From positions 1 through 13,996 of the forward strand of contig WALR01000069.1 in the NCBI GenBank assembly GCA_015522765.1: a DNA stretch of 13,996 bases. Reading direction: 5' to 3'. Every line of letters starts with the position of its first letter. Position 1 is the stretch's first letter. The notes below the pieces were generated by a model. It had not been told where the DNA came from, made no database searches, and was given only the letters and a program-made list of their open reading frames with translations. This stretch comes from Candidatus Woesearchaeota archaeon (lineage in GTDB: Archaea; Nanobdellota; Nanobdellia; Woesearchaeales; WALR01). This document shows, in pieces, positions 1 to 6,776 of this stretch. A program made the position numbers and the translations under genes.

Positions 1-139
1 ATATTATTATCCCCGCGATTATGACTATTAATGCAATGACATGCCCGGGCTGGAGCTGAACCTTGCTCTTATACTCGTCGAAATACCTTACTATGCCTCC
101 TATCCCTGAGGGCATTGATATCTTATCATTCTTTGCCAT
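1..139 (-). CDS. Preprotein translocase subunit Sec61-beta (SecG-like), 3' end cut off
   Basis: This is the N-terminal 46 residues of a small membrane protein, read leftward from ATG at 139 and running off the window edge. It begins MAKNDKISMPSGIGGIVRYF and continues DEYKS, then KVQLQPGHVIALIVIIAGII. The basic start, the PSG-x-G-G-x-VRYF-DE motif and the single hydrophobic helix starting near residue 34 are the signature of archaeal Sec61-beta. In this family the protein is the small tail-anchored subunit of the SecYE-beta protein-conducting channel, with its N-terminus in the cytoplasm. The family is usually 50-60 residues, so only the end of the membrane helix should be missing. A TATA-like box about 26 bases before the ATG implies a leaderless transcript. 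Recognition rests on the motif; I see no rival family. Confidence 0.9.
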   Translation of the reverse strand, partial: MAKNDKISMPSGIGGIVRYFDEYKSKVQLQPGHVIALIVIIAGIII

Positions 140-157
140 AACCCTTAGAATGAGAGA

Positions 158-172
158 TTAATATTTAAATTT
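158..172 (-). promoter_or_regulatory. TATA box for sec61-beta
   Basis: On the minus strand the sequence reads AAATTTAAATATTAA. Its centre lies about 26 bases before the ATG at 139, the usual archaeal distance from TATA box to transcription start. The mRNA is therefore predicted to start at or next to the start codon, with no leader. No Shine-Dalgarno motif precedes this ATG, which agrees. Confidence 0.6.
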
Positions 173-205
173 ACCTATTTGAGGACAATAAGGAATAATC
201 ATGAG

Positions 206-515
206 TGTAGGGCAACATAAGCCACCTTCTGTGAGATGCAAACAGTCCGTCAGACTGAGATCATCCTCCCGGCATTCAACTAAGCGTCTGAGACTTGCAC
301 CAGCCAGGACTCGCCGTTTCATCCTCTCCCTGATAACTTCAGGTCCTACTTACCTGTCGCCAGGCTACGGAGCCATCATCATTGGTCAGGGCGGTGTCGT
401 TTCTGAGCGGTTGCCGCCCCTTTCAGGACCTCCCTTCCGGGAGTGGCTGCTTCCTCCTAAGAGGGGTGGGTGGACTTTCCCGGGCACGAAGCCCAGCGCC
501 GGGTGTTACCCTACA
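206..515 (-). ncRNA. rnpB: RNase P RNA (archaeal)
   Basis: This is the catalytic RNA of RNase P, which removes 5' leaders from pre-tRNA. The ends are set by an 11-base P1 helix: 5' UGUAGGGUAAC (515-505) pairs with 3' GUUGCCCUACA (216-206), with one G-U wobble. The 5' conserved segment GGGAAAGUCCACC contains AAGUCCACC (477-469). This pairs with GGUGGCUU (226-219) in the 3' segment ACAGAAGGUGGCUUAU to form the P4 helix, including the bulged U typical of this RNA. Between P1 and P4 is a GC-rich hairpin closed by a UUCG loop (near 480-500). The internal blocks GAAACGACACCGCCC and GAUGAAACGGCGA resemble archaeal RNase P cores. The length of about 310 nt fits archaeal type A. No clear oligo-T terminator follows. 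A plus-strand open frame across the locus is an antisense artefact. Confidence 0.93.
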
Positions 516-529
516 GAAGAGTGTAATGC

Positions 530-542
530 GCATATATTAATC
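530..542 (-). promoter_or_regulatory. Putative TATA box for RNase P RNA
   Basis: The minus strand reads GATTAATATATGCG, preceded by an A-rich CGAAAAATA stretch that could act as a BRE. Its centre is about 22 bases before the first P1 base (515), which fits transcription starting at or just before the mature 5' end. It lies in the 49-base gap between the methyltransferase stop and the RNA, which holds nothing else recognisable. Confidence 0.5.
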
Positions 543-564
543 TATTTTTCGGTTAATGCGGGCT

Positions 565-1662
565 TTATCCCTTCTTTATTATTAACAGTCTTACCTCCCC
601 CTTCCCCTGGAGTACGGGCCTGTCCTCCTCTATTTTCAGGGTGCTGCTCCCAAGAAGTGCAAGGCATTCATCGTGGAGCTTCTTATTTGTTGCCACAACG
701 CACATCCTGCCTTTGCTGTTCAGGACGAATTCTGCCTGGTGGAACAGCTCTCTCAGGCTGTTCCTCTCCTCGTTTCCGCGCAGAGAATCTGGCTGTGCAA
801 TGATTATGTCAATCTCCTCCTCTCCGTAAAGGGTGTCAAGCCATTCTACCTCTCTCTTCAGGCAGTTTATCTCCACGCCTGCAAGCTTCGAGTTTATCCG
901 GGCGGCCCTGACGCTTGCATAAGACCTGTCCATGCATACAAAGGTGCATTTCTCCTTCTCCTGTTTCCCCCTCATTTTAGAGATGAAAATAGCCCCTTCT
1001 ATCATCGTGCTTCCTGAGCCGCAGAAAGGGTCTATTATGAGGTGTTTCCCCCTGCCAACAGACCTGAATGGCAGGTAAAAAGAGGCAAAGGCAATGGGGG
1101 CGCTAAGCGACTCCCTGTGCATCAGGTGCCTGTAGCTGCGCCTTGAAAGCTCCCTCTTGAAGATGTCTATCCCGAGGTATGCCCTTCCCCCTGCGAACAA
1201 TAAAAGAAACAGGGTGTCATACCCGTTGAGGCTCACACTCAGTTTTATCCCTTCCTCCTCTGCCTTCTTAAGTATGAGCGCTCCTGCGAGTGAGGCGGCG
1301 TATGTGCTGCTGAATCCCCTGCCGCCTCCAATTGTTGTCACCCTGAATCTACCCCCCCTTATGAAGAGCTCCTTTATCTTAAGTTTCCCCGTGTCCTCTG
1401 CCTTTTTTATTATCCCCTCAGCGCAGATGAGGATAGCCCTTCTTGCAGACTGCATCTCCCCAATCCTCTCGGCTTTTTCCACAACTTCATCTATCCTTCC
1501 CCTCAACTTTATGATTACTCCTCCTTTGATAGGGGAAATCTCCTCGTATCCTTTTATGAGCATTCCCGCCTCATCTATGCATACATCCTCCAGGCCCTGC
1601 GGACAGCTGATAAGCACGGAGACAGCCCCTTCCTTATCCGTCCATAGGGATTTATTACTCAT
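565..1662 (-). CDS. THUMP-domain class I SAM methyltransferase (RlmL/Trm14-like), altered motif IV
   Basis: This 365-residue protein has the layout of the COG0116 family (Trm14, RlmL and relatives), which methylate guanine N2 in tRNA or rRNA. Residues about 10-165 look like a ferredoxin-like plus THUMP RNA-binding region. The family motif before the catalytic domain appears as ELSRRSYR (171-178). The Rossmann methyltransferase follows, with SAM-binding motif I DPFCGSGS (211-218) and a motif II acid in CMDRS (D245). Motif IV, normally N/D-PPY and the guanine-binding catalytic loop, reads AQPD here (289-292), so activity may be changed or lost. The gene starts 32 bases after the gyrA stop and probably shares its transcript. 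No Shine-Dalgarno is visible at the ATG, which is the first in frame. Whether the substrate is tRNA or rRNA cannot be told. Confidence 0.82.
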   Translation of the reverse strand: MSNKSLWTDKEGAVSVLISCPQGLEDVCIDEAGMLIKGYEEISPIKGGVIIKLRGRIDEVVEKAERIGEMQSARRAILICAEGIIKKAEDTGKLKIKELFIRGGRFRVTTIGGGRGFSSTYAASLAGALILKKAEEEGIKLSVSLNGYDTLFLLLFAGGRAYLGIDIFKRELSRRSYRHLMHRESLSAPIAFASFYLPFRSVGRGKHLIIDPFCGSGSTMIEGAIFISKMRGKQEKEKCTFVCMDRSYASVRAARINSKLAGVEINCLKREVEWLDTLYGEEEIDIIIAQPDSLRGNEERNSLRELFHQAEFVLNSKGRMCVVATNKKLHDECLALLGSSTLKIEEDRPVLQGKGEVRLLIIKKG

Positions 1663-1694
1663 AACTAAGCGGTAGAATTAGGTGTTTAATAAGC

Positions 1695-4139
1695 TTACTC
1701 TGAGACAACAGAAGAGTATACAACCTTGTCCTCTCCCCTCAGCCTTATTATCCTTACACCCTGGGTGTTTCTTCCTATTAAGGATATTGTCGATGCAGGG
1801 AACCTTATTATGTTGCCGCTCCTGCTCACAACAATTACCTGGTCGTCGTCGTCCACTGCGATGACCGAGACCACTCTGCCGTTTCTTTCGGTGCATCTTA
1901 TATTCGTCACCCCTGTGCCCCCTCTTCCTGTAAGCCTGTATTCAACTATCCTGCTCCTCTTCCCGAAGCCGTTCTCTGTGATTGTAAGAAGGCTCTTTGA
2001 GGGGTCTGCGGCGACGACTCCTATAACATAATCATCCTTTCTGAGTCTCATCCCCCTCACCCCCCTTGTGCTTCTCCCGACTGTCCTCAGCTGGGATTCC
2101 TTGAAACGGACCGCCTTTCCCTGGTGGGACGCCATTATTATCTCCCTGCTTCCGTCAGTGGCAATTACATTTACGAGCCTGTCATCATCGTCCAGAATTA
2201 TTGCCCTTATCCCCCCTCTTCTGGGATGGGAGAAGTCCGCAAGGCTGGTCTTTTTGACTACACCCTTCCTTGTTGCGAAAAGCGCGAAAAGCCCGTCTTT
2301 AAACTCTTTCAGTGGAAGAAATGCGACAGCCTTCTCCCCCTTCTCGAGCTCTATGAAGTTCTCTATGTGCCTCCCCTTTGAATACCTCATCCCCTCGGGA
2401 AGCCTGAACACCTTCACCCAATGCACCTTTCCCCTGTCTGTGAATACGAGGAGATAGGAGTGTGTCGAGGCGCTTATAACCCTCTCTATAAAATCGTCCT
2501 CCTTTGTGGAGGCGACTGTTATACCGACGCCCCCCCTGTTCTGCTGCTTGTAGTCTTTAAGCCCCGTCCTCTTTACATAACCCTCACGGCTGACCGTCAC
2601 AATCATCTGCTCCTCGTCTATAAGGTCCTCTGTCTCAATCTCTTCGTACTCGCTTTCAACTATCTCTGTCCTCCTCTCATCTCCGAACATCTCCCTCATC
2701 TTAAGCGTCTCCTCAATGATTATGCTGTTGACCTTATCCTCTGATGAGAGTATGCCCTCATATTCTCTTATGCTTACTTCAAGCTCCTCTTTTTCCTTGT
2801 TGAGCTTCTCGCTCTCAAGCCCTGTAAGCCTTGAAAGCTTCATGTCAAGCACAGCCTGTGCCTGTATCTCTGAAAGCCCGAAGTCATTGATGAGGCCGCT
2901 CTTTGCCTCTGCCGAGGATGATGAGCCCTTTATCAGCGCAACAACCCTGTCAATATTGATTATTGCCTTTATCAATCCGACCACTATGTGAAGTCTCTCC
3001 TTTGCCTTTCTCAGCTTAAACTCTGTCCTTCTCTTAACAACCTCCCTCCTGTGGGCTATGAAAACCTCTATGAGCCTCTTGATGCCCATTGTTACAGGCG
3101 AGTTGTTGACAAGTGCAAGGATAATTATTGGGAATGTGTCCTGCATCCTCGTAAACCTTAATAGGTTGTTAAGAACAACATCAGGGCTGGCGTCCCTCTT
3201 CAGCTCTATCACGACCCTCATCCCCTCCTTATCCGATTCATCTCTCAGGTCGGATATCCCTTCCAGGTGCTTCTCCCTCACAAGCCTTGCTATCTGCTCT
3301 ATGAGCAGAGCCTTGTTCACGAGATAGGGGAGCTCATTGATTATTATTGCGCTCTTCCCCTGCTTCTCCTCGACGGTTGTTTTTGCCCTCACTATCACCC
3401 TTCCCCTTCCAGTGGTGTACGCATGCGTGATGCTTCCCCTCCCCATTATTATGCCGCCTGTAGGGAAGTCAGGGCCCTTTATTATCGAGAGCACCTCCCT
3501 TACGCTCATGTCAGGGTTTTTTATGAGGCCCACGATTGCATCGCATACTTCCCTTAAGTTGTTGGGCGGGACGCTTGTCGCCATGCCCACTGCTATGCCG
3601 CTGCTTCCGTTCACAATAAGATTCGGAAACATTGAGGGCAGAACAACAGGCTCCTTCAGGGAGCCGTCAAAGTTATCCACGAAGTCAACTGTCTCCTTGT
3701 CTATGTCCTCGAGCATTGCCTCCGCGGTCCTGGCAAGCCTCGCCTCTGTATACCTCATAGCGGCCGGCGCATCCCCGTCTACGCTCCCGAAGTTTCCCTG
3801 CCCCTCTATGAGCGGGTATCTGAGTGAGAAGTCCTGAGCCATCCTTACGAGGCTCTCATAAACAGCTGAGTCGCCGTGGGGGTGAAACTTTCCTAAGACC
3901 TCCCCGACTATCCTCGCGCTCTTCTTGAACGGCTTGTTGTGGAACATGCCCAGCTGGTGCATGCCGAAGAGGACCCTCCTGTGGACAGGTTTCAGGCCGT
4001 CCCTGGCATCAGGCAGAGCCCTGCCAACTATAACGCTCATAGCATAGTCTATATAGCTCTGCTTCATCTCCTGCTCTATCTGTCTTATTATGAGCCTTTT
4101 GTCCTTTTCTTCCCTTTCCTCGGAATCTTCTCCTTCCAT
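1695..4139 (-). CDS. gyrA: DNA gyrase subunit A
   Basis: This 814-residue protein is the breakage-reunion subunit of DNA gyrase, which with GyrB adds negative supercoils using ATP. The winged-helix/tower core fills about 15-500. It contains the catalytic tyrosine in AAMRYTEAR (Y130) and the drug-region motif HPHGDSAVYE (86-95), with Ser91 and Glu95 at the positions equivalent to E. coli Ser83 and Asp87. Residues about 508-814 form the C-terminal beta-pinwheel that wraps DNA, with repeated blades. The GyrA box is QNRGGVG (533-539) instead of the classic QRRGGKG. The acidic, charged first 20 residues precede the conserved start of the core. AAGGA lies 6 bases before the ATG, supporting this start. 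No gyrB lies next to it here. Gyrase in archaea is generally held to be of bacterial origin. Topoisomerase IV A is the alternative, but the near-canonical GyrA box argues for gyrase. Confidence 0.95.
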   Translation of the reverse strand: MEGEDSEEREEKDKRLIIRQIEQEMKQSYIDYAMSVIVGRALPDARDGLKPVHRRVLFGMHQLGMFHNKPFKKSARIVGEVLGKFHPHGDSAVYESLVRMAQDFSLRYPLIEGQGNFGSVDGDAPAAMRYTEARLARTAEAMLEDIDKETVDFVDNFDGSLKEPVVLPSMFPNLIVNGSSGIAVGMATSVPPNNLREVCDAIVGLIKNPDMSVREVLSIIKGPDFPTGGIIMGRGSITHAYTTGRGRVIVRAKTTVEEKQGKSAIIINELPYLVNKALLIEQIARLVREKHLEGISDLRDESDKEGMRVVIELKRDASPDVVLNNLLRFTRMQDTFPIIILALVNNSPVTMGIKRLIEVFIAHRREVVKRRTEFKLRKAKERLHIVVGLIKAIINIDRVVALIKGSSSSAEAKSGLINDFGLSEIQAQAVLDMKLSRLTGLESEKLNKEKEELEVSIREYEGILSSEDKVNSIIIEETLKMREMFGDERRTEIVESEYEEIETEDLIDEEQMIVTVSREGYVKRTGLKDYKQQNRGGVGITVASTKEDDFIERVISASTHSYLLVFTDRGKVHWVKVFRLPEGMRYSKGRHIENFIELEKGEKAVAFLPLKEFKDGLFALFATRKGVVKKTSLADFSHPRRGGIRAIILDDDDRLVNVIATDGSREIIMASHQGKAVRFKESQLRTVGRSTRGVRGMRLRKDDYVIGVVAADPSKSLLTITENGFGKRSRIVEYRLTGRGGTGVTNIRCTERNGRVVSVIAVDDDDQVIVVSRSGNIIRFPASTISLIGRNTQGVRIIRLRGEDKVVYSSVVSE

Positions 4140-4145
4140 TCTTAT

Positions 4146-4150
4146 TCCTT
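4146..4150 (-). promoter_or_regulatory. Shine-Dalgarno site of gyrA
   Basis: AAGGA on the minus strand ends 6 bases before the ATG at 4139. It supports that start and indicates a leadered mRNA, unlike the divergent primase gene. Confidence 0.55.
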
Positions 4151-4210
4151 AATATGATTTTATCCTCAATAAACCCCTCAATATTCTCATTGTACTTAGT
4201 GTTCTGACCA

Positions 4211-4222
4211 CTCTTATAAGCC
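4211..4222 (-). promoter_or_regulatory. Putative TATA box for gyrA
   Basis: The minus strand reads GGCTTATAAGAG. Transcription would begin about 25 bases downstream, near 4190, leaving a leader of about 50 bases that carries the AAGGA site. A second box-like stretch, CTTATAAAAAC at about 4271-4281, could give a longer leader. The choice between them is open. Confidence 0.45.
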
Positions 4223-4256
4223 TTTTGGTAGCTAGTCTTATTCCAAAGAAACAATT

Positions 4257-4266
4257 AAAATATAAG
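4257..4266 (+). promoter_or_regulatory. TATA box for the primase gene
   Basis: AAAATATAAG is centred about 24 bases before the ATG at 4286 and is preceded by a purine-rich stretch. This spacing puts the transcription start at the start codon, so the mRNA is probably leaderless. No Shine-Dalgarno motif is visible. Confidence 0.6.
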
Positions 4267-4285
4267 TTGTGTTTTTATAAGCGTT

Positions 4286-5704
4286 ATGGATAAAGGAACA
4301 GCCGCAGAAGGCGCAATTACCCCCTCATTAAGGATGAAGTACTATAAAAGGAGGGATGTGTGCGAAGCCATAGTTGAGAGTGCAAGGGACAGGGAGGTGG
4401 GTGTCCGATTCTCATCCGGCTTTGGAAGGAGGCCCTCCATACTTGAATACCCTGATGATGTGTTGAGATACGCGATGAAGGGGGCAACCTCTTTTCATCT
4501 GTCCGAGGAGAGATGGCGTGATCCCCTCCAGATTAATCCGGCGATGGGCGAAGAGGAGTCAAACAGCCTTAGGAGCGGCTGGGACCTTGTGATTGACCTT
4601 GATGGGGCATACTTTGAATATTCTAAGATAGCGGCCCAGCTCATAATAAGGGTCATTAAGGGGCTTGGCGTCGAATCCCTCAGCGTCAAGTTCTCGGGGA
4701 ACAAGGGCTTTCACATAGGCATACCCTTCGAGGCTTTCCCCTCTAAATGGGCCTACAGGGAGGCTCCTGTTCCTCTTTCCCGCCTTTTCCCTGAGGCTCC
4801 GCGGAGGATTGCGGCATATCTAAAGTGGAGGACAAGCGAGCTTCTTGTGGAGAAGGTGATGGAGCTTGAGGACAATAATGTGAAGAGGGTCGCTCTGAAT
4901 ATAGGACTTGATGTTAATAAGATAACCAGCTCTGGGTTCATTAATAGGTACATAGGGGACAAGATTGTTAATATAGACACAATTCTTCTTGCCTCGAGGC
5001 ATCTCTTCAGGAGCCCCTACTCCCTTCATGAGAAGTCAGGGCTTGCCTCAATACCTATAAGACCGGGCAGGGTGGCGCTGTTCTCAAGGGAAGAGGCAAG
5101 GCCCCTAGATGTTAATGTTGAGATGAAATTTCTTGAGAGGAATGCAAGGAAGAATGAGGCTTTAAGACTGCTTCAGGAGGCATGGGACAATGATGAGAAG
5201 TCATTATCAGAACCGTCCGAGGAGGATAATGATAAAAAGGCGTTCTTTAAGGAGCTGAGGGAGAGCGACAACCTCGCTGTAAAAAATATTATGCAAAAAC
5301 AGGGGGTCCTGCCCTCAACAATAATGCCTCCCTGCATAAAGCGCATAATGGAAGGGCTTAATGACGGGAGGAAACGCGCATTGTTCATACTCATAAATTA
5401 CATGGGGAGCCTCGGCCTGAGCTATCCTGAAATTGAGGATGCTGTGAGAGAGTGGAATAAGAGGAACAGGGAGCCGTTAAGGTGGAACTATGTTCTCTCT
5501 CAGCTTTCCTATTATAAAAAGAGAAAGAGGGCCATAAGCCCCCCCTCCTGCGACAACCCTGCCTATTACAAGGACATGGGTATCTGCCACCCTGACTCTT
5601 TGTGCAGCACTATAAGGAATCCTCTCTCCTACACGCTTAAAAGGGCGAGGGGGCTTAACCGGGGCAGTAAAAGGGGCAAGAATTCTGTCAAGAAAAAGGA
5701 TTAA
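4286..5704 (+). CDS. Fused DNA primase: PriS catalytic core plus PriL iron-sulfur domain
   Basis: This 472-residue protein carries both halves of the archaeo-eukaryotic primase, which makes primers for replication. The PriS core (about 17-282) shows the metal-binding pair in VIDLDG (D104, D106), the nucleotide-binding motif SGNKGFH (137-143), a third acid in VNIDT (D231) and the family signature SRHLFRSPYSLHEKSGL (237-253). A charged linker (about 283-345) leads to a reduced PriL C-terminal domain (about 346-456). Its four cysteines, C350, C422, C434 and C440, match the 4Fe-4S ligands. The PriS part has one cysteine only (C26), so the usual zinc stem is missing, and the helical PriL N-terminal domain is absent. 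Single-chain primases are known from Nanoarchaeum and other small archaea. The ATG matches a leaderless promoter; Met17, close to the usual PriS start, is an alternative. The gene ends in a 4-base stop overlap with the convergent gene. Confidence 0.93.
   Translation: MDKGTAAEGAITPSLRMKYYKRRDVCEAIVESARDREVGVRFSSGFGRRPSILEYPDDVLRYAMKGATSFHLSEERWRDPLQINPAMGEEESNSLRSGWDLVIDLDGAYFEYSKIAAQLIIRVIKGLGVESLSVKFSGNKGFHIGIPFEAFPSKWAYREAPVPLSRLFPEAPRRIAAYLKWRTSELLVEKVMELEDNNVKRVALNIGLDVNKITSSGFINRYIGDKIVNIDTILLASRHLFRSPYSLHEKSGLASIPIRPGRVALFSREEARPLDVNVEMKFLERNARKNEALRLLQEAWDNDEKSLSEPSEEDNDKKAFFKELRESDNLAVKNIMQKQGVLPSTIMPPCIKRIMEGLNDGRKRALFILINYMGSLGLSYPEIEDAVREWNKRNREPLRWNYVLSQLSYYKKRKRAISPPSCDNPAYYKDMGICHPDSLCSTIRNPLSYTLKRARGLNRGSKRGKNSVKKKD
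5692..5701 (-). terminator. Possible oligo-T terminator of the KaiC operon
   Basis: Right after the minus-strand TAA the sequence runs TCCTTTTTCTT, a short pyrimidine/T tract of the kind that ends archaeal transcripts. It lies inside the last codons of the convergent primase gene. The call rests on base composition alone. Confidence 0.3.
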
Positions 5705-6204
5705 AGCAATATCACCCTGTCAACAACCTTTTTTATCTTCTCAACTGCCTCGCTTTCCGCGTCATCCCTCAGGCAGGTAAGCACGCTTATTGCGCCGGCC
5801 ATCGCGCTTGTCACAAGTATATCATGGCTGGTCTTAAATGCTTCTTCTTGGCTTGAATAAACGAGGAATGTCGATAGCGAGTCCAGGAGTATTGTTGCGG
5901 GCTTTTCTTCGTTCAGGATTCTTCTCAGGGCTGTTATAAGACCCTCCATGTCAGAGGGGGCGTCTATGTATGTGCAATTTGGAAACTCAGGGGGATTTTG
6001 CAGTACAGTCTTTGTTACGCCGTCTATGACGAACAGCCTATCATCGTTGAACCCCGCATCGTTAAGTGACCGGTGCACCTCCATAAATGGCTTGTTTAAT
6101 GTTATATAACACATCTTCTCGTTCTTCTCCTGAAACACCTGGTTTAGGATGCCCGTCAGCTTGTTAAGGAATTCTTCGTAGGGCAATACAACGAGGAAAT
6201 TCAT
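5701..6204 (-). CDS. Small RecA/KaiC-fold protein without Walker A (second paralogue)
   Basis: This is the last gene of the KaiC operon. The 167-residue product starts MNFLVVLPYEEF, a beta strand in the place of KaiC strand 1, but no GxxGxGKT loop follows. A helix (about 13-28) and a strand MCYITLNKP fit the next KaiC elements, with the catalytic Glu pair absent. A Walker-B-like strand TILLDSLSTF has its Asp at about 108, and the C-terminus ends in KKVVDRVILL. The product aligns along its length with the preceding gene's product (FVIDGVT/FIIDTVS, then LLDSLSTFLVY/VVDSLNSLLMY), so the two are paralogues. ATP binding is unlikely. A structural or regulatory partner of the KaiC protein is a reasonable inference. 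I chose ATG 6204 because GGGTGG precedes it; the longer reading would use GTG at 6213, inside that site. I do not recognise a named family. Confidence 0.75.
   Translation of the reverse strand: MNFLVVLPYEEFLNKLTGILNQVFQEKNEKMCYITLNKPFMEVHRSLNDAGFNDDRLFVIDGVTKTVLQNPPEFPNCTYIDAPSDMEGLITALRRILNEEKPATILLDSLSTFLVYSSQEEAFKTSHDILVTSAMAGAISVLTCLRDDAESEAVEKIKKVVDRVILL
5729..5734 (+). terminator. Possible oligo-T terminator after the primase gene
   Basis: A run of six T lies 25 bases after the primase stop, within the end of the convergent gene. Oligo-T runs end transcription in many archaea. There is no hairpin, so the support is only compositional. Confidence 0.3.
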
Positions 6205-6209
6205 CTTTG

Positions 6210-6215
6210 CCACCC
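6210..6215 (-). promoter_or_regulatory. Shine-Dalgarno site deciding the ATG 6204 start
   Basis: GGGTGG on the minus strand sits 5 bases before ATG 6204. A GTG at 6213 falls inside it, so the site favours the ATG. The same arrangement recurs before the upstream paralogue. Confidence 0.6.
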
Positions 6216-6243
6216 TGCTTGTTTACCATTTTCAAGAGCCATG

Positions 6244-6744
6244 TTAAGCCTCTTCGAACACGAACACATCCTTGATTGCTTCCTTGAGCCTCTCAATCAT
6301 CTCTCCCCCCTTAACAACGATGCATATCACATCGGTATTCCCGAATCCAACCGCAAAACTCCTCATTAACTTTGTTATCCTGTTCAGGGAGTTGTACATT
6401 AAAAGGCTGTTAAGGGAGTCTACGACCACGAGACTGTCCCCCTTATTATTCTTAACCACCTCTGCAACCCTGTCATTAATCTCGTCTATCATTGCAGGCG
6501 ACGAAACAAATGACACCCTCTCATCCTCTTCTTTAGGCGCATTGAACATCATGCTGACCGTATCAATTATGAACGGCTGCTTAATACCCCCTACAATCTT
6601 CTTAACATCCGAGGCGAGTCTTGATGTTGATACCCAAACCACCTGTTTGTCCTCATTTATAATCTCCCTTGCAAGTTTTGAGAGCTTCTCGTTGTACTCG
6701 TCTTTGGAAAACTCCTTTACCACTTTCAGACTGTTACCATTCAT
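6244..6744 (-). CDS. Small RecA/KaiC-fold protein without Walker A (first paralogue)
   Basis: This is the middle gene of the KaiC operon, giving a 166-residue product. Strand 1 (SLKVVKEF) is followed by SKDEY where KaiC has its P-loop, then an amphipathic helix and the strand KQVVWVSTS, with no catalytic Glu pair. A central FIIDTVS element and a Walker-B-like strand LVVVDSLNSLL (Asp near 109) remain. The product is homologous along its length to the next gene's product, and both look like a KaiC domain stripped of its nucleotide site. Translation probably starts at ATG 6744, preceded by GGTGG. A longer form could start at GTG 6777, which overlaps the kaiC TAG stop by one base; translational coupling to kaiC is possible either way. 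Function is unknown. Binding to the KaiC hexamer or to a membrane partner is only inference. Confidence 0.75.
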   Translation of the reverse strand: MNGNSLKVVKEFSKDEYNEKLSKLAREIINEDKQVVWVSTSRLASDVKKIVGGIKQPFIIDTVSMMFNAPKEEDERVSFVSSPAMIDEINDRVAEVVKNNKGDSLVVVDSLNSLLMYNSLNRITKLMRSFAVGFGNTDVICIVVKGGEMIERLKEAIKDVFVFEEA

Positions 6745-6749
6745 GTTTA

Positions 6750-6754
6750 CCACC
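6750..6754 (-). promoter_or_regulatory. Shine-Dalgarno site deciding the ATG 6744 start
   Basis: GGTGG on the minus strand lies 5 bases before ATG 6744. It favours that ATG over the in-frame GTG at 6777, which has no such motif at the right distance. Confidence 0.55.
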
Positions 6755-6776
6755 AAATAAAAATCCCTGCAGGTCA

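Noticed and set aside
201..803. 200-codon open frame on the plus strand
   Set aside because: It runs antisense across the RNase P RNA and into the methyltransferase gene. It has low-complexity, Pro/Ser/Arg-rich composition and no family resemblance.
1157..1675. 172-codon plus-strand frame opposite the methyltransferase
   Set aside because: Ser/Leu/Pro-rich reading of the complement of a real gene, with no motif and no ribosome site.
4009..4254. 81-codon minus-strand frame overlapping the gyrA start
   Set aside because: It is out of frame with gyrA, begins near the divergent promoter and covers it; its charged, biased composition looks like a shadow of gyrA.
4273..4282. TTTTTATAAG as the primase TATA box
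   Set aside because: It is only a few bases before the ATG, so transcription would begin inside the gene. AAAATATAAG at 4257-4266 has the right spacing. It might serve gyrA on the other strand.
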